A stretch of 50,761 nt of DNA from TMP-86 sp964247385 (GTDB taxonomy: Bacteria; Pseudomonadota; Gammaproteobacteria; Steroidobacterales; Steroidobacteraceae). The stretch's first letter is position 1. Each line of letters begins with the position of its first letter. Below, one piece after another: positions 16,677-23,567 of the stretch. The notes beneath the pieces are model-generated. The model saw only the letters and a list, made by a program, of their open reading frames with translations. It was not told where the DNA came from and ran no database searches. A program made the translations under genes and the position numbers. The DNA lies in assembly GCA_964247385.1 (NCBI GenBank), contig CAXTUB010000018.1, positions 1 to 50,761 on the forward strand, in the 5' to 3' direction.

Positions 16677-18161
16677 TCAGGCTTGCAGCCGGTATTTGCG
16701 CAATTTTTCCACGAGAGTCGTGCGCCGCATGCGCAACAGACGGGCAGCCTCTGCCACCGTGCCATCCGCCTCTTCCATCGCCTTGCGGATCAGCCCTACT
16801 TCGATCGCGGAAAGATGATCTTTTAGGTCCAAGCCGCCCAAGGGCAGGATTTCGTGCTCGTCCTCGTGCTCTTCATCGATCTCGGTCGTGGCTTGCGCGC
16901 CGCCGAACCGAAACTCCGGCTCGGGCTCGTCTTGCACTTGCAGCCCGGTGCCAAACCAATCGCTCGAATCCGTGATGCGATAACGCTCGGGCAAATCCTT
17001 CGGTGCGATCAGTTGGTTGGGATACAAAATCGCGAGCCGCTCCAGCAAATTCGACAGCTCGCGCACATTGCCCGGCCAGCGGCAGCGCATCAGGCAGTTG
17101 ATCGCCTCTTTGGACAAGCGGACGCGCCGCCCATTGTCCTGTTGCTGCCGCTCGGCCAAGTGCTCGATGAGCACCGGCATGTCCTCGAGCCGATCGCGCA
17201 GCGGGGGAATTTGGATCGGAAAAACGTTGAGCCGGTAATACAAGTCCTCGCGAAAGCGGCCGGCCTCGATGCACGCTTCGAGATCTCGATGGGTTGCGGC
17301 GATGATGCGCACGTTGCATTGGATGGTGCGGTTGCTGCCCACCCGTTCGAAGGTGCGTTCCTGCAGCACACGCAGGAGCTTGACCTGCATTTGCAGCGAC
17401 ATATCGCCGATCTCATCAAGGAACAGCGTGCCGCCTTCCGCAAACTCGAACCTGCCGAGGCGCGCGGTCAGCGCCCCTGTAAATGCGCCCTTCTCATGCC
17501 CGAACAACTCGCTCTCAAGCAGATCGGCCGGGATCGCGCCGCAATTGACCGGCACAAAAGGATGCTTGGAGCGCAACGAAAGCTCATGAATGTGGCGCGC
17601 CACCATCTCCTTGCCGGTGCCGGACTCGCCCAGCACGAGCACCGTGCTTTCGGATGCGGCGACCTGCTCAGTAAGAAGGTGAATCTCACGCATGGGACGT
17701 GAATGGCCGCTCGGACGAAAGCGAAAGCGCCCAGGTTCCACGGGATGCCCGGAGCGCAGGCGCTCGGCTTGATCGAGCGCGTACGACAAGCGCCGGTGCT
17801 TGACCGGCAAATCGAGCGGCAGCCACGCCAAATCCGCGCTCGTGTCCGCGAGCTGCGGCAGGCTGCCGTTGCTCAGATAAATGATGGCGGCAGGCCGTGG
17901 CAGATTGCGTAGAAAGCTGACCAGTTCCTCGCCCTGCTCGGCTACGCCCGTTTCAGTGACCAGGATTGCCAGGCAGTCATTGAGAGTCGCTGTGGGAAGC
18001 TCGGACACCGTGTCGACGCACACCGGTTCCAGATCCAGAAAGCGCAGGACGCTCACCAAAGATTGCGCGCTTTCCTCGAAGGCTCCGACCAATAGTACTT
18101 TGGCTTCCACGTCGGCTTGCAGCTCCCTTCCCCGTCGCACGGGAGCGTTTACATCTCCCAC
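16677..18161 (-). CDS. fleQ: Master flagellar regulator FleQ/FlrA (sigma-54 activator)
   Basis: Top-level activator of flagellar genes and, in Pseudomonas, a c-di-GMP-responsive regulator of biofilm genes. It has an atypical receiver-like N-terminus without a phospho-acceptor context, and an AAA+ domain with Walker A GESGTGKE (178-185), GAFTGA (225-230), TLFLDEIGDM and RWPGNVRELSNLLERLAI. A C-terminal Fis-type helix-turn-helix (VAEAARLLRMRRTTLVEKL) completes it. The 494-residue reading starts at GTG 18159-18161; a GTG 17 codons downstream (near 18110) aligns better with known FleQ starts and may be the true start. The FleQ c-di-GMP contact motif LFRS reads RFRP here (147-150), and the Arg-Asn pair after Walker A reads Arg-His (189-190). 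Confidence 0.94.
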   Translation of the reverse strand: MGDVNAPVRRGRELQADVEAKVLLVGAFEESAQSLVSVLRFLDLEPVCVDTVSELPTATLNDCLAILVTETGVAEQGEELVSFLRNLPRPAAIIYLSNGSLPQLADTSADLAWLPLDLPVKHRRLSYALDQAERLRSGHPVEPGRFRFRPSGHSRPMREIHLLTEQVAASESTVLVLGESGTGKEMVARHIHELSLRSKHPFVPVNCGAIPADLLESELFGHEKGAFTGALTARLGRFEFAEGGTLFLDEIGDMSLQMQVKLLRVLQERTFERVGSNRTIQCNVRIIAATHRDLEACIEAGRFREDLYYRLNVFPIQIPPLRDRLEDMPVLIEHLAERQQQDNGRRVRLSKEAINCLMRCRWPGNVRELSNLLERLAILYPNQLIAPKDLPERYRITDSSDWFGTGLQVQDEPEPEFRFGGAQATTEIDEEHEDEHEILPLGGLDLKDHLSAIEVGLIRKAMEEADGTVAEAARLLRMRRTTLVEKLRKYRLQA

Positions 18162-18218
18162 GCAGCATCAAACAACGCGTCTAACTCATTGAGTCATAGC
18201 GTTTAGCGAGTTCGGAAA

Positions 18219-18247
18219 AGCATACTAAGTTAAGTCTGCGAATGCAA
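18219..18247 (-). promoter_or_regulatory. Possible sigma-70 promoter of fleQ
   Basis: The minus strand has TTGCAT (18242-18247), a 17-bp spacer and TATGCT (18219-18224), a weak -35/-10 pair about 60 bp upstream of the fleQ GTG. It is the best housekeeping-type match I found in this AT-richer gap, but both hexamers deviate from consensus. Confidence 0.25.
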
Positions 18248-18321
18248 AGCGCGAGTTCAAATTGGTGAACGGACTCTCAACGCGGCCGGACGGATCAACC
18301 GCATCGTGAACGAAGTGAGAC

Positions 18322-18343
18322 GCGCTGCGAATCCTTGCAGCGC
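18322..18343 (-). terminator. Hairpin downstream of the fliD-fliS-fliT-tPilZ genes
   Basis: A perfect 7-bp stem GCGCTGC/GCAGCGC with an 8-nt loop lies 16 nt after the tPilZ stop codon. There is no clear T-run after it on the minus strand, so it may be a weak or Rho-assisted terminator rather than a classic intrinsic one. Confidence 0.4.
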
Positions 18344-18358
18344 TTGGACACTCGAAGC

Positions 18359-18958
18359 TCAGGTGTGCTTGGCGAGGGCAACCAGCCGGCGATGCTTGCG
18401 AAAGATGAGCTTGGCCAGTTGATCGCCCACGGCCTCGCTCAGATCGACGAAGGTCAATCGCACCATGCGCTGCGATTTTTCTATCTGTTCGGACTCGACG
18501 TGGGCCGCCAGTTTGAGTGCATACGGCAAGGACCGATTGACGAACAGCTCGAGCAACCCCCGCTCGCCGACCTTGAAGCTCTCATCCGCCACGCAGTCGA
18601 GACCAGTGGCTGAGAGCCGCGCAAGCCGCGGTTGAGGCAGACGATGCTCGCGGGCTAACAGCTCACCCGTGATTTTCAACAGGACGTTGATTTTCAGCTC
18701 GAGCCGATGCAACTCAAGGGCAAGCTGTGGGGACTCATCCTTGAGTGCTTCGGAGCTCACGGCTTCATCCATCGAGCTTTCGGCCGAGAGCAGTTGTGCA
18801 TTGTCCGCATCGGCGAGCACCGCGGCTGCCGGGTCGAGCGCCTTGCCGGGATGCCAACGCAGAGCGTACGCGCCGCTCACGCCCAATGCGTTGCCGAACA
18901 CTCCCGTGGATTCTTTGAGGTGCTGCACTCCGGATTGAGTCGTTGTCGTTCGTTGCAT
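18359..18958 (-). CDS. Atypical (tPilZ-type) c-di-GMP receptor-like protein, flagellar
   Basis: A 199-residue protein resembling the atypical PilZ family described from Xanthomonas flagellar loci (tetrameric PilZ). It has a non-conserved N-terminus (1-80), a long heptad helix LELHRLELKINVLLKITGEL (about 88-110), and a beta-rich PilZ-like fold with RLARLSATGLDC, ending FRKHRRLVALAKHT. The canonical RxxxR and (D/N)xSxxG c-di-GMP motifs are absent, as is typical of the atypical class, so ligand binding is uncertain. The ATG at 18956-18958 shares one base with the upstream stop, so the longer upstream reading is not used. Position after fliS-fliT suggests a role in motility. Confidence 0.8.
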   Translation of the reverse strand: MQRTTTTQSGVQHLKESTGVFGNALGVSGAYALRWHPGKALDPAAAVLADADNAQLLSAESSMDEAVSSEALKDESPQLALELHRLELKINVLLKITGELLAREHRLPQPRLARLSATGLDCVADESFKVGERGLLELFVNRSLPYALKLAAHVESEQIEKSQRMVRLTFVDLSEAVGDQLAKLIFRKHRRLVALAKHT

Positions 18959-19275
18959 TAGCCTCTCCCGCGCACCGCGGCATAGGCGCCCAACGCGCGC
19001 CGCGCAATGCCCAGTGCTTGCACTTCTTGTGCCAACGATGCGCCGCGGGCGCTCAGCGCGGCGATCGCCGCTTCGTTCAAGCGCTCGATATTCTCCATGC
19101 ATTCGCGCTCGGCCGGCGCCAGAGCCATGCGCCCCGCAAGGAAATTGCATAGGGCCGACAGACGCTCTGCATCGAGCGATGGCATGTCCTCGACGCGCCC
19201 TGCTTCGGCCGCGAGCAGGAGCTCACGGCTCAGACGCTGCGCAACGATGAGATCCGGTGAGATCTCCTCGTTCAA
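18958..19275 (-). CDS. fliT: FliT-like flagellar export chaperone
   Basis: A 105-residue all-helical, charged protein directly after fliS (4-bp overlap) and before the tPilZ gene. FliT is the chaperone of the cap protein FliD, and this size, helical character and position are what the family shows. Sequence conservation is too low for a motif-based call, so the assignment is mostly by synteny. Confidence 0.65.
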   Translation of the reverse strand: MNEEISPDLIVAQRLSRELLLAAEAGRVEDMPSLDAERLSALCNFLAGRMALAPAERECMENIERLNEAAIAALSARGASLAQEVQALGIARRALGAYAAVRGRG

Positions 19276-19682
19276 GCCGCCGGGCTCACGATCTGATCCC
19301 AGCCGCTTTTCAACTGGCGCACCAGACGCTCCACTTCTTCGAGCGCAGCAATGTCGTCATTCAAGTTGGCGAAGGTCACGCGGCGCATCATGTAGGTGTA
19401 GAGAGCCAATAGATTTTTCGCGATGTCGCGGCCCGCATCTTGATTCAAGCAGCCGAGAAGCTCGCCGAGAATGCCATTGATTTTGGAGATCGCGGCCGCT
19501 TTGGCCGTCACATCGCGCAACTGCCGCTGGCTTGCCAGGCGTTGCACGCAGCCGCGAGCCACGATGAGCTGAGCCAAGAGCTCTTCATACATGAGTTGGA
19601 TGAGCCGCGTCGGACTTGCATCGGCGATGCGGCCCCAGGCACGGACATCGCGATATTGGGACATGGCGTGACGGCTATTCAT
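19272..19682 (-). CDS. fliS: Flagellin export chaperone FliS
   Basis: Cytoplasmic chaperone that binds the disordered C-terminus of flagellin and prevents early polymerisation. The 136-residue protein has the family signature SPTRLIQLMYEELLAQLIVA and the C-terminal helix region LNDDIAALEEVERLVRQLK. An internal ATG (MSQYRDV, 19664) is an equally plausible start, since FliS proteins usually begin a few residues before the tyrosine. It lies just downstream of fliD. Confidence 0.93.
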   Translation of the reverse strand: MNSRHAMSQYRDVRAWGRIADASPTRLIQLMYEELLAQLIVARGCVQRLASQRQLRDVTAKAAAISKINGILGELLGCLNQDAGRDIAKNLLALYTYMMRRVTFANLNDDIAALEEVERLVRQLKSGWDQIVSPAA

Positions 19683-19721
19683 CGATACGCTCGTGATCGA
19701 ACGAATTCATGGCTGACGCGG

Positions 19722-21167
19722 CTAGCTGCCCGAGGAATTGTTTTGCGCCGTGTCGAGCGCCTTGAATGCCTGCGTGATGAAGCTCTGCGATTGCTTCAAC
19801 GACGCGATGGCGCGGTCCATGGCATTGAACTGCTTGCTCAAGGTGGCCGAGTACGTGGCGAGCCGCAAATTGAGCGCCTGTTGCTGCGCACTGACTTGCG
19901 ATAGCCCCGATTGCAAGTCGCGCGTCACGCCGTCGAGCACCCCGCCGGCCTGGGTATAGGGGTTCAATGCGGCGTCCAGTTGCGCGGCGAATCCGTCCTG
20001 GCCGGAGAAAAATTGAGTGATTCCCTGCAAATTGGCCTTGAGACCGCCCGATAGTTTGCTCGCATCGAGAGCCAGGGTGCCGTCTAGATTTTTGGTGATG
20101 CCGAGGTCTGTGAGGGATTGCGCGCCCGGCGCGCCCTGCAAGTGAACCGAGGACAGCACATCTCGTAGTCTCGCCGTGACGCCATTGACCGTGCCGTTGC
20201 CGAGCAACGGTCCCGCAACTTTTGTGGCGGTGTCGTAGCTCGTCAGCGGACGCAACGCCGTGACGAGCGCGTTGTATGCGGTGACGAAATTCTTGATCGT
20301 GGATTGCGCCGTGTCCTGGTCGTAGCCCACCGTCAACGTGAATGGCGTGTTGGCGGGAGAGGCTTGCAGGAGGTTCAGGGTCACGCCGGAGATGACACCG
20401 GTCACTTGATTGCTTGGGCTCGATGCCGCAAATCCGTTGATTGAGAATTGCGCATCGAGCGCCGCCTGACTCTGCGTCAGCGCAGTGGCGCCGTTGGCCG
20501 GGTCATAGACCAGTGCGGCGAGGCCGCCATCGCCGCCCGATTGCGTCACCGTGATGCCATTCACCGCCCCGGTGCGCGTGCCGTTCAATATCAGCCGCGC
20601 CGCGCCACCCGTATTGATGACGGTCGCGTTCACGCCCGGATTGGTGGGCGCCGAGTTGATGGCGGCGGCGATGCCGTCCAGCGTGTTGTTGGTCGAGTCG
20701 ATGGCCACCTGCGCAGTGACGCCGGCGACAGTGATGTTGAGGGTGCCGGTGCCGACGGCGGAAGCGGCGCTCAGTTGAGGTTGTGAGACCAGGGACGCCG
20801 CGCTCGCGAGGCTCGTCACCAAGACGGAGTATTGCGCCGGCGTCGCACTGGAGCTTGCCGTGGCCGCGGCGATTTTCTCATCGCTCACGCTGGCCGAACG
20901 GCCCTGAAGCTTGGAGGCGTTGCGCAAATCCGGCAAGGTCGCCTGCAGCGCATCGAGTGCAGCCCGAAACGTGCCATAGGCCGAGACCTGCGCTTTGAGC
21001 GTGGTTTGGCGGTTCGTCAGCTGATTGGTGCGTGCCTCGCCCTTGGCGTTGGTGAGCGCCGTAACGATGGAGGAAATGTCGAGGCCCGAACCGATGCCGG
21101 TCGCCTGCAATGTCGACTGCACCGCCGTCGAAGCAGCCGATGCCGTCCCTTGAATGCTGTCTGCCAT
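19722..21167 (-). CDS. fliD: Flagellar hook-associated protein 2 (filament cap) FliD
   Basis: Cap protein that directs flagellin polymerisation at the tip. The 481-residue protein carries the N-terminal signature GIGSGLDISSIVTALTNAKG, a Ser/Thr/Ala-rich exposed middle region, and the C-terminal heptad region ending LNLRLATYSATLSKQFNAMD. The family motif normally lies within about 10 residues of the start, whereas here about 24 residues precede it. A GTG near 21122 could therefore be the true start, which would also leave room for a leader after the sigma-28-like site next to the annotated ATG. Confidence 0.93.
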   Translation of the reverse strand: MADSIQGTASAASTAVQSTLQATGIGSGLDISSIVTALTNAKGEARTNQLTNRQTTLKAQVSAYGTFRAALDALQATLPDLRNASKLQGRSASVSDEKIAAATASSSATPAQYSVLVTSLASAASLVSQPQLSAASAVGTGTLNITVAGVTAQVAIDSTNNTLDGIAAAINSAPTNPGVNATVINTGGAARLILNGTRTGAVNGITVTQSGGDGGLAALVYDPANGATALTQSQAALDAQFSINGFAASSPSNQVTGVISGVTLNLLQASPANTPFTLTVGYDQDTAQSTIKNFVTAYNALVTALRPLTSYDTATKVAGPLLGNGTVNGVTARLRDVLSSVHLQGAPGAQSLTDLGITKNLDGTLALDASKLSGGLKANLQGITQFFSGQDGFAAQLDAALNPYTQAGGVLDGVTRDLQSGLSQVSAQQQALNLRLATYSATLSKQFNAMDRAIASLKQSQSFITQAFKALDTAQNNSSGS

Positions 21168-21195
21168 GCGCTAGCTATCGGCTCCTCGATGCGGA
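21165..21195 (-). promoter_or_regulatory. Sigma-28-like promoter of fliD (weak)
   Basis: The minus strand has TTCA, a 15-nt spacer and GCCGATAG just upstream of the annotated fliD ATG. The -10 matches GCCGATAA in 7 of 8 positions; the -35 deviates from TAAA. It is so close to the ATG that transcription would start at or inside the start codon, which either means a later translation start or that the match is fortuitous. Confidence 0.35.
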
Positions 21196-21201
21196 TCTGA
21201 A

Positions 21202-21232
21202 GTAAAGGCCGTGCTCGAGCAAGAGCCTTTAC
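21202..21232. repeat. Inverted repeat in the flaG-fliD gap
   Basis: Perfect 8-bp arms GTAAAGGC and GCCTTTAC flank a nested 10-bp palindrome TGCTCGAGCA. No T-run follows in either direction, so it may be a processing or attenuation hairpin between flaG and fliD rather than a classic terminator. Confidence 0.6.
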
Positions 21233-21256
21233 CGGCGCGCCGCCGGCCAATGGACG

Positions 21257-21655
21257 TCAGGCGCGCTCGTCGACGACGTGGCCGGCAAGCCCCAGGCCGT
21301 GGGCCAATGACAATAATTGTGCGGAGGTGAGCTCGGCGATGATCTCGCCGGTATCCGGATTCACTTCTTGAATGACGGTACGCCCTGCGGCCGATTGCAC
21401 TCTGAACGAGATTGCGCGGCCTGACTCGCGTAAATAATGCGATGCGCGTTGCGCCAGCTCGTTCAGCTCGCGCTCGTTTTCAGCCCGAGACAGCGGCGTC
21501 TGCGCTTTCTCCCGACCCGGCAAAGAATTTCCGCCGGAAGACGGCAGCGTTGCAGACGGCAAGACCTTGCCGCTCCCGCTCACCGCGGAGGATGCCCGCG
21601 GTGTCTGCGCGGAACTCGGTGTCAGCACTTTTCCCAGCCGAACTTCAGTGGTCAT
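21257..21655 (-). CDS. flaG: FlaG family flagellar protein
   Basis: Small protein found next to flagellin and fliD genes in polar flagellates, where it affects filament length. The 132-residue protein has a Ser/Pro-rich N-terminus (1-55) and the conserved FlaG C-terminal region with LRESGRAISFRVQSAAGRTV followed by IQEVNPDTGEIIAEL. It lies between the fliC terminator and fliD. Confidence 0.9.
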   Translation of the reverse strand: MTTEVRLGKVLTPSSAQTPRASSAVSGSGKVLPSATLPSSGGNSLPGREKAQTPLSRAENERELNELAQRASHYLRESGRAISFRVQSAAGRTVIQEVNPDTGEIIAELTSAQLLSLAHGLGLAGHVVDERA

Positions 21656-21715
21656 GGCCGCATCAATCCCTGCAAATGTTTTCGATCTGGTCCTTTGGTC
21701 TGTATTCGTGGTCTT

Positions 21716-21754
21716 GAAAACGGCGGCTCGGAGCTTCGCGCCTACCGAGCCGCC
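21716..21754 (-). terminator. Rho-independent terminator of fliC
   Basis: On the minus strand a perfect 10-bp stem GGCGGCTCGG/CCGAGCCGCC (21745-21754 and 21722-21731) with a 13-nt loop is followed by GTTTTC. It lies about 36 bp after the fliC stop codon and would isolate the abundant flagellin message from flaG-fliD. Confidence 0.85.
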
Positions 21755-21789
21755 TTATCTTCAGTCAATCATCGATTCCCGAACTGCTC

Positions 21790-23238
21790 CTACGAGAGCA
21801 GCTTCAGGATGGCCTGAGGCTGGGCATTCGCTTGAGCGAGCACCGAGATGCCGGCTTGCTGCAACACCTGCTGCTTGGTCAACGCGGCCGTTTCCGCGGC
21901 GAAGTCCGCGTCCTGAATCGTGCTGCGCGATGCAGTCAAGTTCTCGGTCACCGCCTGTAGGTTCTCCACTGTCGATTGGAAGCGGTTTTGAATCGCACCC
22001 AACTGACTCTGGAAACCGCTGACCGTGGTCAACGCGGAATCCACCGCGGCGATGGTCGAATTCGCAGCCGACACGGTCAACACGTTGGCGTTCGCCAAAG
22101 TCTGGGAGTTGAGCGAGATCGTCTGCCCACCCCCTGCAAAACCGATGTCCGCCGAGCCCGCACCGCCGATCGTGATGTTGCTCGACGCGGACAATGCGAT
22201 GGTGCCCTTGGTCGAAGCAGCCAAGCCCGAGCCTGAGCCCGTGCCGCCGGTGCCTGCGGTCACCGTTTCCGCCACCGCGATGTCGCGGCCGTCGGCGGCC
22301 GTCAAAACCAGCGCGCCGCTGGAATTCAAAGCAGCGGTCACGCCCGTCTGCGAGGCATACAAGTTGATTTGGGAGGCCACAGCGGTTCCGGTCAAGGTCT
22401 GGCCAGTGGCCACCGCCGTTCCGGCGGCGTACACCGCGACGCCGTTGATGCTCAACGCATACTGCGTACCCGAGCTGCCGCCGGTGATGGTGCTGAACGC
22501 GCCGCTTCCGGTAGCCGTGGTGGTTGCAATCGCAGTCAATCCGGCAACGCCCGCAGCGTTGATGGCTTTGGCTTTCGCATAGGCGGAACTATTCGTCTGT
22601 CCCGCCGCCGCGCCTGCAGCCGACGCACCCACCGAGGTAGCCGTGCCCGTGCCGACTTGAATCGTCAGATTACTGCCGGTCAGCGCGGTGGTGGTCACCG
22701 CAGTGCCCGTCGCCGAGGCGACCTGGCCGATCTGATCGGCGCGCACGCCCTGCGCGTAGTTCACCGAAATGGTGTCGCCCACGTTCGCACCGACCTGGAA
22801 CGTGCTCGTGCCGGCGGTGCCGTCGAGAACGTGCAAGCCGTTGAACGTCGTCTGGCTCGCGATACGCGTGATTTCCGCCGAGCGCTGTTGCACTTCGGCA
22901 TCGAGGGCAGCGCGGTCGGAAGCGCTGTTGGTGCCGTTCGCGGCTTCCACGGCGAGCTGGCGAATGCGCTGCAAGTTGTCGGTCAGCGTCGACAGTGCGC
23001 TTTCCGCCGTCTGCGACTCGGAGATCGCATCATTCGCGTTGTTGACGGCTTGGTTGAGGCCATTGATCTGCGTCGTGAAACGCTCGGCGATGGCGAGACC
23101 GGCCGCATCGTCCTTGGCGCTGTTGATGCGCAGGCCCGACGACAAGCGTTGCAACGAGGTGTTGAGGCTCGACTGTGAGCCCGTCAAATTTCGCTGCGCA
23201 TTGAGCGAAGCGATATTCGTATTGATTGTCAGCGACAT
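21790..23238 (-). CDS. fliC: Flagellin FliC
   Basis: Filament subunit, the only flagellin gene in the window. The 482-residue protein has the conserved N-terminal D0/D1 segment (NTNIASLNAQRNLTGSQSSL, then RLSSGLRINSAKDDAAGLAI) and the C-terminal D1/D0 segment ending VLQQAGISVLAQANAQ. A Ser/Thr/Ala/Gly-rich surface region (about 175-375) lies between. A strong AGGAG ribosome binding site precedes the ATG, a sigma-28 promoter lies about 100 bp upstream, and an intrinsic terminator follows. Confidence 0.97.
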   Translation of the reverse strand: MSLTINTNIASLNAQRNLTGSQSSLNTSLQRLSSGLRINSAKDDAAGLAIAERFTTQINGLNQAVNNANDAISESQTAESALSTLTDNLQRIRQLAVEAANGTNSASDRAALDAEVQQRSAEITRIASQTTFNGLHVLDGTAGTSTFQVGANVGDTISVNYAQGVRADQIGQVASATGTAVTTTALTGSNLTIQVGTGTATSVGASAAGAAAGQTNSSAYAKAKAINAAGVAGLTAIATTTATGSGAFSTITGGSSGTQYALSINGVAVYAAGTAVATGQTLTGTAVASQINLYASQTGVTAALNSSGALVLTAADGRDIAVAETVTAGTGGTGSGSGLAASTKGTIALSASSNITIGGAGSADIGFAGGGQTISLNSQTLANANVLTVSAANSTIAAVDSALTTVSGFQSQLGAIQNRFQSTVENLQAVTENLTASRSTIQDADFAAETAALTKQQVLQQAGISVLAQANAQPQAILKLLS

Positions 23239-23567
23239 TGTCTACTCCTAAAGTTTAATCACCGGACCGTAGGGGCCCATCCTGATGTGGCCCGGTTCTC
23301 GCATCCCGCGAGCCGGCCGGTCTCCACTCTCCTGCGAATGTATCGGAGGAGAAGCGCGCTTCTTTAGGTGTAGGAGAACCGGTAAAACTGCGGAAATCCA
23401 ACGTGCATCACGGAATTGACGCATTGAACAATATCTAGAAAATTGTCAAATGGCTCGTGGCTACTTTCCTGGGTAGGGCCGACATGCACCTGCCTACCTT
23501 CGCCAGCTTGAATTCATTCAAGGCACGAAGAACGACAACAGCGCCGCGACACGATTACAATTTTCAG
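23239..23567. other. Intergenic region between divergent fliC and rimO
   Basis: About 330 bp separating the minus-strand flagellin gene from plus-strand rimO. It holds the fliC ribosome binding site, leader and sigma-28 promoter, and near rimO a short inverted repeat CTTGAA/TTCAAG (23507-23522). I see no convincing rimO promoter and no further gene. A longer in-frame reading of RimO from 23457 exists, but its extra 37 residues look unrelated to the family. Confidence 0.6.
23340..23366 (-). promoter_or_regulatory. fliC: Sigma-28 (FliA) promoter of fliC
   Basis: The minus strand has TAAA (23363-23366), exactly 15 nt, then TCCGATAC (23340-23347), close to the FliA consensus TAAA-N15-GCCGATAA. 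The predicted start near 23333 gives a leader of about 95 nt. The spacer contains a perfect 12-bp palindrome GAAGCGCGCTTC (23351-23362). Confidence 0.85.

Noticed and set aside
23507..23522. Inverted repeat CTTGAA-TTCA-TTCAAG upstream of rimO
   Set aside because: Only a 6-bp stem, no associated promoter or terminator; expected by chance in a region this size.
23457..23567. Longer RimO start with 37 extra residues
   Set aside because: The extra segment has no similarity to the family N-terminus, which begins a few residues before KIGFVSLGCPKALVDS.
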